A stretch of 64,000 nt of DNA from Foetidibacter luteolus (GCF_009650435.1 NZ_VVIP01000049.1:100563-164562), one strand, 5' to 3'. Shown: positions 24,647-33,870, numbered from the stretch's first letter. Numbers and translations: made by a program. Notes: a model not told the origin generated them from the letters alone.

Positions 24647-26236
24647 TTAAAAGTACTTTATGCGAAAGTTGGAAAAACAGGCGGGCTCGTTTGCTCCGCC
24701 TTGCTGGTGCAGGCCCGGGCGTGGGGCACGGTCCCACTGTTTTAAAAAATCGGCACTTAAAAACCAGGCTTTGTCTGCACCGGCAGGTAATTGCTGCCAG
24801 TCTGTATTGTTGGTGCTGTAATAAAAACGTAACCGGTAGCCATTTTCTACGGCAATCTTTAGCTGTGCCGGTTTGGCGGCGTTTAACGTAGCGGAATACA
24901 ATACCTGCTGGTTTCCTTTTTCTACTTTCCATACCTGCACGGCGCCGCCTGTTATACCTATGCCAGCGGCAGCATTATCGTCACCATATACCACCAGGCC
25001 TTTTAACGCGTTGTTTTCGTTTAGAATTTCAGCAGTTATCTCATAAGTGGCTTTTACCGGCCTTACGCAAAGAGCTGTGCCAGTACTGTTGTTATCTGCC
25101 TTGCCACTTAAAAAAAGCATGCCGCCCTCTGTTCTCACCACTGGCTGGTAAGCCCTGAAATTCCATTGCCAGTTGGCATTAAGGCTGCCGCCATCAAAAT
25201 CATCCATCCATTCTGAAGATGCAGGCTGGTGAGAACCTTTTACAACAACAGGCGCCGTTACAGACGGGCTTCCATTGTTGTTAAAATATGGCCAGCCTGT
25301 GGCATCGTTCCAAAACATTTCGTCCAGCATACCCTGCCTGCCGGTAAAAACATTATCGCTGGTATGATAAGCATGGTATAAGTAAAACCAGCGCTTACTG
25401 TCTGCCATTACCGGCGTGCCATGACCGGTACACATCCAGTTACTGTTGCCCTGCAGAATAGGGTTAGCGCCATTTTCTTCATACGGCCCTTTAATGTTTT
25501 TTGACCGGGCTACACGCACATTATAATCGCAGGGCACGCCGCAGCAGCCACCTGCTGAATAAAACAGGTAATAATAACCGTTTCTTTTTACAATGCTTTG
25601 CCCTTCCATGCCATTACGGTTATCATCCCGCAGCAACGTAAATGGTTCTCCTTCCAGCCCAAGCCCATCGGCAGTAAGTTTACTCCCCAGCAGTTCAATG
25701 GGGCGCTTATCAAGCCCGTAAGCCTTCCAGCTTATATACAAATCATTGCCGTCTTTTATTACAAAGGCATCAATGGCTTCGGTACCAAACTTTACCAGCA
25801 CACCTTTATCAGTAAAGCCTTTAGCCGGGTCATTGGCCACAGCCACACCTATATAAGAAACCTTGTTAGCATCTCTTGCCGTATAGTACACATAAAATTT
25901 TCCCTGGTAAAAGTAAAGTTCCGGCGCCCAGAAAGAGGACGTTGTCCACGCCGGCTTTGTAGAGAATATATAGCCAATCTGTTTCCACTGCACCAAATCT
26001 TTAGAGGTAAACAAAGGGTATTGCGGCCCCCATTCAGAGGACGTGCCGGTGGCATAATACGTGTCGCCTACTTTAATAACAGAAGGGTCGGCAAAGTCGC
26101 CCGGCATAATGGGGTTATGGTACACCGCACCGGTATCGGTTTTATAGCGGGCCTGCAGGGTGGTGCAGCTCCCATTCACCAATAATAACAGCAGCCATAA
26201 ACGGGCAGCAACGGGCAGGTGGTTCATACGTAGCAT
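24647..26236 (-). CDS. GH43 glycosidase with C-terminal beta-sandwich, lipoprotein
   Basis: A 529-residue protein with a lipoprotein signal (LLLLLVNGSC, Cys24). The GH43 five-bladed propeller has its catalytic residues in place: Asp50 (ADPSV, base), Asp156 (AIDAF, pKa modulator) and Glu211 (GMEGQS, acid). From about residue 345 a concanavalin-like beta-sandwich follows. The family covers beta-xylosidases, alpha-L-arabinofuranosidases and related enzymes; the exact sugar is not predictable. It is probably anchored to the outer membrane facing plant-type glycans. An alternative start is Met4 (26227). Alone on its strand, without SusC/D partners. Confidence 0.9.
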   Translation of the reverse strand: MLRMNHLPVAARLWLLLLLVNGSCTTLQARYKTDTGAVYHNPIMPGDFADPSVIKVGDTYYATGTSSEWGPQYPLFTSKDLVQWKQIGYIFSTKPAWTTSSFWAPELYFYQGKFYVYYTARDANKVSYIGVAVANDPAKGFTDKGVLVKFGTEAIDAFVIKDGNDLYISWKAYGLDKRPIELLGSKLTADGLGLEGEPFTLLRDDNRNGMEGQSIVKRNGYYYLFYSAGGCCGVPCDYNVRVARSKNIKGPYEENGANPILQGNSNWMCTGHGTPVMADSKRWFYLYHAYHTSDNVFTGRQGMLDEMFWNDATGWPYFNNNGSPSVTAPVVVKGSHQPASSEWMDDFDGGSLNANWQWNFRAYQPVVRTEGGMLFLSGKADNNSTGTALCVRPVKATYEITAEILNENNALKGLVVYGDDNAAAGIGITGGAVQVWKVEKGNQQVLYSATLNAAKPAQLKIAVENGYRLRFYYSTNNTDWQQLPAGADKAWFLSADFLKQWDRAPRPGLHQQGGANEPACFSNFRIKYF

Positions 26237-26566
26237 GCAGTGTAATTTTCAGCAAAAGAAACTTATTATGCAAATATGATACCGCAGCGGCAGTATCATT
26301 TTTTATTCAATTTGTAACAATGGGCTGTTTTGGATACCAGCTATAGTACTTTGTGGCATCGTTCCTTGCGTCGCAATCCGTTCATCTGTTGGTTCATTGG
26401 GCGGCTTTTCAGACCCGGGTAGAGAATATCGAACAAGGAACAAGGAATTTTGAATGAGGAAGGAAAAGCCAAACTTGCGGTTCACGATTAACTCACGAAA
26501 TGAATATCGAACAGGAAACAAGGAATTTTGAATGAGGAATTGAATTGTCCATTCACCACTCACCAC
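26237..26566. other. intergenic region with R2 repeat
   Basis: About 330 bp without a gene. It carries the R2 repeat at 26351-26480 and then an imperfect duplication, AATATCGAACA...AACAAGGAATTTTGAATGAG, at 26426-26458 and 26501-26538. Confidence 0.6.
26351..26458 (+). repeat. dispersed R2 repeat
   Basis: GTGGCATCGTTCC, core TTGCGTCGCA at 26366-26375, CCGTTCATC, TTCATTGGGCGGCTTTTCAG, ACCCGGGTAGAGAATATCGA and ACAAGGAACAAGGAA. The same order recurs at 32452 and, inverted, at 49371. Confidence 0.85.
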
Positions 26567-26917
26567 TCACCGCCTCGCCAGGGCTTCTGTTTTACTGAAG
26601 AAGAAGTTTTTAAAGTGATAAGTAAGCGTGTAGCTGTTGGCAACCGTATCGTTATTGTATGATATCTCCAGGTTAAATTCAAAATTTCCCCTTTTAGCTA
26701 CCCATTTATCCTTCTTTATTGTAAAAGAAGAATCCTTATCAGCAGGTTCTCCGATGAACAGCCTGTAATCATCCCGCTTTTGCTGCAGGGCTATACTGCG
26801 CCATTTGTAGGGCAACAAGGTTTTGGCGGTGGCGGGCACCGCTATAAACCAAACTATCGCATACAAAACAGAGGCTATGGCAAAAACAATAAGCGCAACT
26901 ATGGTTAAAGGCTTCAT
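26567..26917 (-). CDS. membrane-anchored hypothetical protein
   Basis: A 116-residue protein with one N-terminal membrane segment (IVALIVFAIASVLYAIVWFIA, residues 5-25) and a periplasmic or cytoplasmic domain of alternating strands (FEFNLEISYNNDTVANSYTL). No family recognised. It is 34 bp downstream of the cupin gene on the same strand, so it may be part of the coaE-cupin transcript. Confidence 0.65.
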   Translation of the reverse strand: MKPLTIVALIVFAIASVLYAIVWFIAVPATAKTLLPYKWRSIALQQKRDDYRLFIGEPADKDSSFTIKKDKWVAKRGNFEFNLEISYNNDTVANSYTLTYHFKNFFFSKTEALARR

Positions 26918-26951
26918 GTATGTATATTTTTAGCAGCCCTGCAACCGGCCA

Positions 26952-27311
26952 CTATATTATATCCAGTTCCTTCTTCGTAAACTCATTCTGTTGGTTGCCG
27001 GTGTTTAAGGTACTTGCAGGTTCAAAAAGCATCACCCATACTTCCTCCGGTGCATTGGGCCGGTGCTCAACACCGTGCGGAACAATAATAAATTCGCCTT
27101 CGTTTACCTGCACGTTCCTCTCACGAAACTCCATGATAAAGCTTCCTTTCACCACGTAAAACAGCTCATCTTCATTCTCGTGGTGGTGCCAGGTAAACGG
27201 GCCTTTAAACTTTACCAGTTTTACCTGCTGGCCGTTCAACTCGCCAGCAATAGCCGGCGACCAGTAATCTTTCACCAGGCTGAACTTTTCTGCAAGGTTT
27301 ACTTTATTCAT
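26952..27311 (-). CDS. cupin-domain protein
   Basis: A 119-residue single-domain cupin. Motif 1 is WHHHENEDELFYVVKGS (41-57) with His42, His43 and Glu48-type metal ligands; motif 2 is PHGVEHRP (78-85) with His83. Such proteins hold Mn, Fe or Zn and can be dioxygenases, isomerases or binding proteins. The start codon overlaps the end of coaE by 8 bp, so it is cotranscribed with it. No substrate can be inferred. Confidence 0.85.
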   Translation of the reverse strand: MNKVNLAEKFSLVKDYWSPAIAGELNGQQVKLVKFKGPFTWHHHENEDELFYVVKGSFIMEFRERNVQVNEGEFIIVPHGVEHRPNAPEEVWVMLFEPASTLNTGNQQNEFTKKELDII

Positions 27312-27897
27312 CTGTAGCTTTTTTCAATAGTTCTTTATGCAGGTTTACTACCTGCGGTAATACCAGTTGCTGTTCATCATTCACAATCACAAAATCGCAC
27401 AACCGCATCTTGATGCTGTCATCAACCTGGCGGCCCATTCTTGCCATTACATCCTGCCGGCTAATGTTATCCCTGTCCATTACACGTTTAATACGCAGCG
27501 GTTGCGGGGCAAATACACCGATAATAACATCAAGGTGCCCGGCAGAACCAGCTTCAAACAGCAGGGCCGCCTCTTTAATTACATAAGGCGCATGCTGCTG
27601 CAGCATCCAGTCTTCCGCGGCCTGTATTGCCGCCGGGTGAACGAGTGCATTTAGTTGCTCCAGCCTGTAGGGGTTATTAAAAACAATGTCAGCAATGTAC
27701 TTCCTGTTCAGCAGCCCGTTGCTGTAAGCGCCGTGGCCAAATGCCTGTATTATCTGTTCTCTTAAACCGGCATTATCGTTCATAATGCTTTTGGCCGCAC
27801 GGTCAGCATCAAATACCCGTACGCCAAGCACTTTAAAAATTTCGGCTATTGTACTTTTCCCGCTTCCTATACCGCCTGTGAGGCCAACTTTTAACAT
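27304..27897 (-). CDS. coaE: dephospho-CoA kinase
   Basis: A 197-residue P-loop kinase that phosphorylates dephospho-CoA, the last step of coenzyme A synthesis. The start at 27897 puts the Walker A motif GGIGSGKS at residues 8-15, the usual place; the longer frame adds a basic 21-residue leader. VFDAD (about 28-32), the LVHPA helix and IKEAALLFEAG (about 108-118) are family landmarks. It overlaps the cupin gene downstream. Confidence 0.93.
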   Translation of the reverse strand: MLKVGLTGGIGSGKSTIAEIFKVLGVRVFDADRAAKSIMNDNAGLREQIIQAFGHGAYSNGLLNRKYIADIVFNNPYRLEQLNALVHPAAIQAAEDWMLQQHAPYVIKEAALLFEAGSAGHLDVIIGVFAPQPLRIKRVMDRDNISRQDVMARMGRQVDDSIKMRLCDFVIVNDEQQLVLPQVVNLHKELLKKATDE

Positions 27898-28052
27898 GCG
27901 CAATTGCTTTTTTAACCGCCGTGAAGATACTGATTTGATATAGCGCTTACACGGATACATGTTAAACTATTAGGCTGCAGTAAATGGGAAATATACCGGC
28001 CAACCTTTAAATTTGCCGCGTTGTTAATCTGTTCACTACCATAACCACTGCT

Positions 28053-29489
28053 ATGCTCCGCAAAATTGTACTGCTTACCCTTACAGCCGTTTTTTGTTTA
28101 TCTGTTACCGGGCAGGACGCCAACTACTGGAACTCTAATTACGGGCCGGGGGCATTTTTTACACCGGGTGCTGTGGTGGCCTATAATAAAGACAGTGGCG
28201 TATTTTTCTTTAACCCTGCTTTAATGGGCCTCTCAACAAAAAGCAGTACCACTATCAGCGCCAACATTTACCAGCTATCCAATACAAAAATAAAGGATGG
28301 TGTAGGCACGGGGAAAGACCTCCTGGCATCCAATACCGCCATTGTGCCGCTGATGGTTTCGGGAAGCATTTCTATCAGGGGAAAAAAACCTTTTACAGTT
28401 GGGTATGCGCTGATGAACCAGCCGGTGGTTAATTATATTACCTCTCAAAGACTGGATGCACAAAAAAACGTGCTGGACGATTCTTACAGCCCCGGCAATG
28501 AATTTTTTATTGGCCAGTATTCTGAACAAAACAGGATAACACAAACCACGGGCATACTAAGCTTTGGCATAAAACTTTCTGAACGCTGGGCCGCGGGTTT
28601 ATCTATAGAAGGCATGCTGCACAAACAAAATTACGATGTTGGCTATAGCGCAAGGGCTATTGTGAATGCGCCGGACAGCATCTTCCCTCCTCTTTCAAGC
28701 TTTGTAGTGAATTATATGGCAACCTACGTTAATGTAAACATGCGCTTTAAGGCTGGTGTTGCCTACAATGAAGGGCGCCACCACGCTGGCTTAACAGTCA
28801 GCACACCCACGCTGCGTATTGCCGGAACAGGTACTTTACTAAGCGATATTGTTATCAGCAATATCAGGAGCGTTCCCGCCAATATTAATATAAGCCTGCT
28901 GGCTAATGCCAGGCAGGAAAACCTTACATCCAGGCACAGGATGCCGGTAAGCATTGCCGGCGGCTACGCTTTTGATTTTAACAATGGGGGGCAAATTTAT
29001 TTTGCCGCTGAATATTTTAACAGGCTTAAAGATTATAATGTGCTTTCGCCCAGGGGCGATTATTTTATAAGGCCCGACACCGGCGAAAACAACAAAAACA
29101 CCACCTCCCAACTACGGCTAAGGGATTCCAGGAAAGCCATTACTAATTTTGCTATAGGACTAGCCTTGCCAGTAAAACAAAATGTAATGGGTTATGTTTC
29201 TGCGAGAACTGATTTTAACTACGACAACCTGCCATACGATGAAGAGGGTTATACCCCCAACATTTCAAGCTGGAACATCTACCACATGCAATTGGGCGTT
29301 AATGTAAAAAAACGAAAATTTAACCTGCGGACAGGTTTGTTGCTATCGTATGGTGTTACCAGCAAGCATTACCAGCAGGTTAACTTTGACAACCCTGATG
29401 AAAGCAATTTTCTGCTGGGTGTTACCGGGCAAACAAAAGCCAGGCACTATACATTGGGTGTCATGTTCTCCTATATTCATAACCTGTAG
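28053..29489 (+). CDS. outer-membrane beta-barrel protein, FadL/OmpP1-like
   Basis: A 478-residue protein with a signal peptide (MLRKIVLLTLTAVFCLSVTGQ) and many amphipathic strands, ending in a strand with aromatic residues (TLGVMFSYIHNL). The early segment FFFNPALMGLSTKSSTTISA resembles the NPA motif and N-terminal strand of FadL-type barrels, which carry hydrophobic molecules across the outer membrane; in Bacteroidota some relatives (PorV) serve the type IX secretion system. The exact role is unknown. It converges with the lipoprotein gene at 29495, with 5 bp between stops. Confidence 0.75.
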   Translation: MLRKIVLLTLTAVFCLSVTGQDANYWNSNYGPGAFFTPGAVVAYNKDSGVFFFNPALMGLSTKSSTTISANIYQLSNTKIKDGVGTGKDLLASNTAIVPLMVSGSISIRGKKPFTVGYALMNQPVVNYITSQRLDAQKNVLDDSYSPGNEFFIGQYSEQNRITQTTGILSFGIKLSERWAAGLSIEGMLHKQNYDVGYSARAIVNAPDSIFPPLSSFVVNYMATYVNVNMRFKAGVAYNEGRHHAGLTVSTPTLRIAGTGTLLSDIVISNIRSVPANINISLLANARQENLTSRHRMPVSIAGGYAFDFNNGGQIYFAAEYFNRLKDYNVLSPRGDYFIRPDTGENNKNTTSQLRLRDSRKAITNFAIGLALPVKQNVMGYVSARTDFNYDNLPYDEEGYTPNISSWNIYHMQLGVNVKKRKFNLRTGLLLSYGVTSKHYQQVNFDNPDESNFLLGVTGQTKARHYTLGVMFSYIHNL

Positions 29490-29494
29490 CGCCG

Positions 29495-30046
29495 CTATTT
29501 ATTTTCCTGGAAAAAATCTATCAGCCTGCCGGTATTTTTCTGAATGTAGATAACCAGTGTTTTATCAGTACCCTGGTATAACAATTTATTGCGCTGTGTG
29601 CCGGCGTACATTACTGTGGGCGGGCCCAGGTGCTTTACAATATCATCATACCTTGAATGCCCCGGCCTTAGTTTACGCAATTTTTTAAGAAAAGACGGCG
29701 TGTTAAAACCCTCCTGGTAAAAAGTGGGATTTTCTTCTGTTTTTCTAAAGCTTTCTGAAACGAATGCATAGTCGTTTACCAGGCTGTCGACGGAGATAAC
29801 TACCTTAAGGCTGTCACCAAAATAACTATACGTAAGCGTTTGGCCGGATGGCGCTTTAATAACAGATTCAGGTTCGCCGAAAGCTTTCAACACCTGGGAA
29901 TAGGTAGTAAAGCCTGTTTGCAGGTTATCAACGGCTGGCTGGTATATTTTACGGTTAACGTCAAAAGGATTTTTCTTAATGCCTGCGCAGGATTGTATAA
30001 ATCCGGCAACAGGCAAAAGAATACAAAGCAGTATGCTGTTTTTCAT
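29495..30046 (-). CDS. lipoprotein with two BamE/SmpA-like modules
   Basis: A 183-residue lipoprotein (signal ending GFIQSC, Cys20). Two segments have the BamE-like pattern: LQTGFTTYSQVLKAFGEPES (43-62) followed by TYSYF, and LRPGHSRYDDIVKHLGPPT (126-144) followed by KLLYQ. BamE-type folds work in outer-membrane assembly or beta-lactamase inhibition. A double module in one lipoprotein is less usual. It is followed downstream by the FadL-like gene on the opposite strand and preceded by the coiled-coil gene 8 bp away. Confidence 0.7.
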   Translation of the reverse strand: MKNSILLCILLPVAGFIQSCAGIKKNPFDVNRKIYQPAVDNLQTGFTTYSQVLKAFGEPESVIKAPSGQTLTYSYFGDSLKVVISVDSLVNDYAFVSESFRKTEENPTFYQEGFNTPSFLKKLRKLRPGHSRYDDIVKHLGPPTVMYAGTQRNKLLYQGTDKTLVIYIQKNTGRLIDFFQENK

Positions 30047-30054
30047 ACGTGTGG

Positions 30055-30657
30055 CTAGTTGTTTGTTTTTTGCAGGGCGTCAATTTTTTCTTCCAGCTTT
30101 TTTAACTCTTTCGATTTACGCTTATAATGCCTTTTTTGGTCAGAAGTTGAACTTTGCAAATCAGCCAGCTCTGCCGTTACCTTTTTTAGCTGCGCCCTTA
30201 GCTCGTTCAGTTCCTTGTCTTTTTTATACACCTGCACCCTTTGGGGAAGGCTGGTTAAATAAGCCGATGCTTTGGCATACAGGTCGCCGTCAAGTGAATC
30301 AGACAGGTAAAGGCCATCCATTTTACGGAACGTCATTTCCACGGTGGTAATTTCATTTTTCCTGCGGCCTGTTGAATTCACTTTCCAGAACACATCCATT
30401 TCGTTATCAGACAACGTTTTCATTTTTACATGGCGCCCAATAATAAAGCCATCATCTTTTCTCACTTTACCTTCGTTTTCTTCCATCTCATGCTTAATGG
30501 CTTCTGTCACCAGGTCTTCTGATTCATTAAACGATAACGATAAAGCAGTGCAGGTTTTATCTTCCACCTGCAGGTAGGATTTTGTTACGGTTTGTGCGCT
30601 GATTGTAAGGCACACGAGGGTACAGAACAATGTTGTAATTGTTAGAATTTTTTTCAT
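30055..30657 (-). CDS. secreted hypothetical protein with C-terminal coiled coil
   Basis: A 200-residue protein with a signal peptide (residues 1-21, ISAQ), a beta-rich central part (about 25-135) and a long charged C-terminal helix (about 143-198) with heptad spacing of Leu and Val, a likely coiled coil. No family is recognised. It is 8 bp from the lipoprotein downstream and 33 bp from the next gene upstream on the same strand, so the three form an operon of envelope proteins. Confidence 0.7.
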   Translation of the reverse strand: MKKILTITTLFCTLVCLTISAQTVTKSYLQVEDKTCTALSLSFNESEDLVTEAIKHEMEENEGKVRKDDGFIIGRHVKMKTLSDNEMDVFWKVNSTGRRKNEITTVEMTFRKMDGLYLSDSLDGDLYAKASAYLTSLPQRVQVYKKDKELNELRAQLKKVTAELADLQSSTSDQKRHYKRKSKELKKLEEKIDALQKTNN

Positions 30658-30690
30658 ACTAAAATGTTAACTGGTAAATAAATTGGTTGG

Positions 30691-31137
30691 TTACTCAATA
30701 GAGCCGGAGGCTTGCAGGTTGCTGTTGTTTAAAACCCTTACAGTATAACCGGTTTTCCCGATTAGCTCTTCATACTTAACCGGCTGGTTGTTGCCGTCTG
30801 TTTTTACAGGGTTAATGCTGCCCTGGCCGGTAGCGCCGTCAACCGTGCCGAGTGTGGCATAAATAAGGTTGCTGCTGTCGGCAATGGTCATGTAAGCATT
30901 TAAGGTAACGCCCGGCACCAGGTAACTGTTAGATAGCTGGATGTTGATTGCAGCATTGCCGTCACTTAGCTGCTGCACAGTAAATACACCTGCGGGCATG
31001 GGTGTGCCAGATGACTGGTTAAACAGAACATACTGCCTTGAAGCAAGTGCCGGGCCATCATCTTTACTGCATGAAAACATCAAAATAAACGAAAGAAAAA
31101 GGGCCGAAATTACAGCAGTTTTTGTTAGTCTTCTCAT
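30691..31137 (-). CDS. lipoprotein, CHRD-like
   Basis: A 148-residue lipoprotein (signal ending LMFSC, Cys23). The mature part begins with a basic-acidic linker SKDDGPALA and then has a beta-sandwich-like pattern with an Ile/Val core and GKTGYTVRVLNNSNLQASGS at the end, reminiscent of CHRD or fasciclin-type surface modules, but the match is weak. First gene of the 29.5-31.1 kb envelope operon. Confidence 0.6.
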   Translation of the reverse strand: MRRLTKTAVISALFLSFILMFSCSKDDGPALASRQYVLFNQSSGTPMPAGVFTVQQLSDGNAAINIQLSNSYLVPGVTLNAYMTIADSSNLIYATLGTVDGATGQGSINPVKTDGNNQPVKYEELIGKTGYTVRVLNNSNLQASGSIE

Positions 31138-31321
31138 ACGTAAATGTTTGGCATCATTTAATCTAAAATGATACCACCACGCTACGGTAACCTGTTAAAC
31201 ATGCTGGCTATAATCGGGAAAATAGGAGGCTTTTAACAAGGGCTTTTCATATATGCCCAACCACTTAACAATTCATTATAAATCAACGGAAAATACTATA
31301 AAAATGTGCGGAATTTAATAC

Positions 31322-32353
31322 TCAAACATGCCCTTTTCCGGCTGCGGGCATTACCCTTTTGTCAAGGTTATTGCTTCTTTCCTCACAAATATGTTTAACA
31401 ATCCTGTCGGCATGTTCCCTTGAGTTTTCTATAAACCATTTATGGGTGTTCATACCGCCGCATACTACGCCGGCCAGGTAAACGCCGGGGTTATTCGTCT
31501 CCATCGTTTCTTCGTCATAAGCGGGACAAGAAACTTCATCTTCAGAAAGGTTAATACCAAACTTTTTCAGCAGGTCAAAATTGGGGCGGTAACCCGTCAT
31601 GGCCATCACAAAATCATTGGCAACGGTTACCATTCCATCTGGTGTTTGTATGTCAACCTCATGCTCGCTGATGGCGGTAATTCCTGAGTTGAAATAAGCC
31701 TTTATACTGCCTTCCTTTATCCGGTTTTCTATATCGGGTTTAACCCAGTATTTAACCCTGTGGCCAATCTCGTTGCCACGTATAACCATGGTAACATCGG
31801 CGCCTTTACGCCAGGTTTCCAGCGCCACATCTACAGATGAATTGTTGGCGCCCACTACCAGCACTTTTTGAAAAGCATAATAATGCGGATCTCGGTAATA
31901 GTGCTTTACTTTGGGCAGGTCTTCACCCGGCACATTCATGTAAATTGGTATATCATAAAACCCGGTGGATACAATAATATTGCGGGCAGTGTAGCTTGCT
32001 TTAGAAGTAGCTACTTCAAACAAATGGCTTTCGCCAGCTTTGTTCAGGCGTTGTATGCCGGTTACTTCTTCAAACAGGTGTATGTTAAGGTCGTAAGTTT
32101 GTTTTACCCTGCGATAGTATTCAATTGCCTCCAGCCGGTTGGGTTTTGCGTTAAGGCTCATGAAAGGAACGCCACCAATTTCCAGCCTTTCCGACGTTGA
32201 GAAAAAAGTCATATAAAGCGGGTAGTTAAAAAGGCTGTTCACCAATGCGCCTTTTTCAATAATCACATAACTTAAACCCGCTTTTTTTGCCGCTATGCCA
32301 CATGCCATGCCTATAGGGCCACCGCCTACAATTAAGATATCGTACCTGCTCAT
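31322..32353 (-). CDS. ypdA: YpdA-type bacillithiol disulfide reductase
   Basis: A 343-residue FAD/NAD(P)-dependent oxidoreductase. The FAD-binding GGGPIG (10-15) is followed by MTFFSTSERLEIGGVPFMSL (48-67), a segment diagnostic of YpdA, and a second Rossmann motif (VVGANNSSVD) near 164-174 binds NADPH. YpdA (Bdr) reduces bacillithiol disulfide, keeping the thiol pool reduced, which implies a bacillithiol-using organism. The gene stands alone; repeats lie on its upstream side. Confidence 0.88.
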   Translation of the reverse strand: MSRYDILIVGGGPIGMACGIAAKKAGLSYVIIEKGALVNSLFNYPLYMTFFSTSERLEIGGVPFMSLNAKPNRLEAIEYYRRVKQTYDLNIHLFEEVTGIQRLNKAGESHLFEVATSKASYTARNIIVSTGFYDIPIYMNVPGEDLPKVKHYYRDPHYYAFQKVLVVGANNSSVDVALETWRKGADVTMVIRGNEIGHRVKYWVKPDIENRIKEGSIKAYFNSGITAISEHEVDIQTPDGMVTVANDFVMAMTGYRPNFDLLKKFGINLSEDEVSCPAYDEETMETNNPGVYLAGVVCGGMNTHKWFIENSREHADRIVKHICEERSNNLDKRVMPAAGKGHV

Positions 32354-32844
32354 GTTTGCAAATGTCGTAACAATTGAGCAGATAACATGTAGCCGGTTAG
32401 CTTAACCGATAGTTATGAAATACAAAAGCGGGTGGATACCAGCGCCTGGTTTTTCATGGCATCGTCCCTTGCGTCGCAATCCGTTCATCGTTCCATTCAT
32501 TGGGCAGCTTTTCAGACCCGTGTAGTGCCGGTGCGTGAAGACACGCACCAGGGTAGGTTGTAGTGCCTGCCGCCTTTGGCGCCAGACACGTTGCCTAAGA
32601 GGTTTAAACCATGATTTCAACAGATTCTGCTGATAATGACATGCATCAAGCCACCTCTGTTTCGGCGCAACACTTTACGGGCAGAACATGCCAAAGTGCT
32701 ACCCGCTTTAGAGCGAAATGCTTTGTTTATATCTACGGGGATAAGCACAAACTGTTCCTCTGGAACATAAAAGAACGTTGACGGATATTCTGACGATCCT
32801 GGTAACAAACTTCACTTAATTTCTGCGCAGGCCAACTGTGAAAA
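32354..32844. other. repeat-rich intergenic region
   Basis: About 490 bp without a supported gene. It contains the R2 repeat (32452-32530), a perfect hairpin GGTGCGTG-AAGA-CACGCACC (32531-32550) and a unit related to the 49 kb tandem hairpins (32564-32596). A short frame with PSTFFYVPEEQFVLIPVDI on the minus strand near 32700-32790 may be a gene remnant, but I cannot support it. Confidence 0.55.
32452..32530 (+). repeat. dispersed R2 repeat
   Basis: TTTTCATGGCATCGTCCC, core TTGCGTCGCA at 32469-32478, CCGTTCATCG, TTCATTGGGCAGCTTTTCAG, ACCCG. Closest to the copy at 26351. Confidence 0.85.
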
Positions 32845-33006
32845 TCACCTTGAGTAATTAACCAACCCTTTAATAAGCTGTATGCCGCCAAATACAATGG
32901 CGCCCCAAAAGATAAAGCCAATATCTGCAAGCGTGGCAACTGTTGCTGGCGAACCTCCTTCGTCGGTTTGTGACGCATACCCCAGGAGACTGCACAGCCA
33001 TACCAA
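32845..33006 (-). CDS. possible small membrane protein, 53 residues
   Basis: A TTG at 33006 opens 53 codons to a TGA at 32845. The product starts with a short hydrophobic stretch (LVWLCSLLGYASQ), a Gly/Thr-rich bridge and a strong membrane helix ADIGFIFWGAIVFGGIQLIK (28-47). The frame follows the DUF5020 stop codon in the same register, separated only by TAG CGG, so it could also be read as a rare stop-codon readthrough extension, but the upstream protein ends in the KYQF of an outer-membrane barrel and a fresh start is more likely. A non-ATG start makes it tentative. Confidence 0.4.
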   Translation of the reverse strand: MVWLCSLLGYASQTDEGGSPATVATLADIGFIFWGAIVFGGIQLIKGLVNYSR

Positions 33007-33009
33007 CCG

Positions 33010-33735
33010 CTAAAACTGGTACTTTACGCCAACGGTTGGATAAAGCTGGATAACATTATCGCTTTTGAATATGTGATAGAACACGTTTACGCGGGTGCCT
33101 GCGGATAAACCGCCTTTTATTCTTATCCAAAACTGCGGATCGCCAAAGAAGGCGAATTTTTTGCCTTTAAGATGTTGTGTATGCTCATTGCCCTGGTTGC
33201 GGTTTTCTGTCCAGAAAACAAAACTGCCCGCTGTAAAAAAACGATAGTTGCTAATGCCTTTGCCAAAGTAAAAGGTAAACTGGGGGTCGTAACTGGGTTT
33301 TGCAAAAGCATTGTACCGCACGGATAAATTGGCAGCCAGCCAGGCACCCTTCCACTGAAAGGGATAGGAAACGCCAATGCCATAGGAATTGGCAATATAA
33401 AACCCAAAAGACGATGGGGTTACACCCAGCCCGCCGCTATAGTTGAAGTAAAGGTACACGGGCGGTTTCCAGAAACGCAGCGATTGCGAAACCTGGGTAA
33501 ACACCTGGCTTATGTTATTCTTTGTTCCATTCATGTCTGCCTGCACCTTTAACAAAAAAGACCCTGTACCGGCGGTGTCAATCAGCTTGAAATATTCAAA
33601 ACTGAACGTTACGAAATTAGCGGCTGCCGTTTTGGGGTCCACCGTGTGCCTGAGGTCGTAATGCAATTGCAGGTTTTGTGACAGGCCCGAAACAGCGGCG
33701 AAGAAAAAAGCTAAAAAGAACATCTGTTTGTGCAT
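33010..33735 (-). CDS. DUF5020-family outer-membrane protein
   Basis: A 241-residue protein; the ATG at 33735 gives a signal peptide (MHKQMFFLAFFFAAVSGLSQ), while the longer frame adds a 56-residue leader with no homologous character. The barrel-like sequence (LQLHYDLRHTVDP, RFWKPPVYLYFNYSGG, KKFAFFGDPQFWIR) ending in aromatic YQF matches the DUF5020 type, related to nucleoside-specific Tsx-like channels. Function unconfirmed. Divergent from the anchored protein at 33871, with 135 bp between starts. Confidence 0.75.
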   Translation of the reverse strand: MHKQMFFLAFFFAAVSGLSQNLQLHYDLRHTVDPKTAAANFVTFSFEYFKLIDTAGTGSFLLKVQADMNGTKNNISQVFTQVSQSLRFWKPPVYLYFNYSGGLGVTPSSFGFYIANSYGIGVSYPFQWKGAWLAANLSVRYNAFAKPSYDPQFTFYFGKGISNYRFFTAGSFVFWTENRNQGNEHTQHLKGKKFAFFGDPQFWIRIKGGLSAGTRVNVFYHIFKSDNVIQLYPTVGVKYQF

Positions 33736-33870
33736 ACTTAATATTTTTATGTGCGTATTCCTGTTGCACAAAGCTCTCTTGCAGAGTGCGGCTGGTTTGG
33801 AACTGCAACGGAATTCCCCGGAATTGGGCTGGAAATCTGCAGCATCTGTAAGTAAATACCGAGTAATCCG

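Noticed and set aside
32617..32808. Minus-strand frame with PSTFFYVPEEQFVLIPVDI
   Set aside because: Reads like protein but has no family match I know, no good start and is flanked by repeats; may be a remnant of an unidentified gene.
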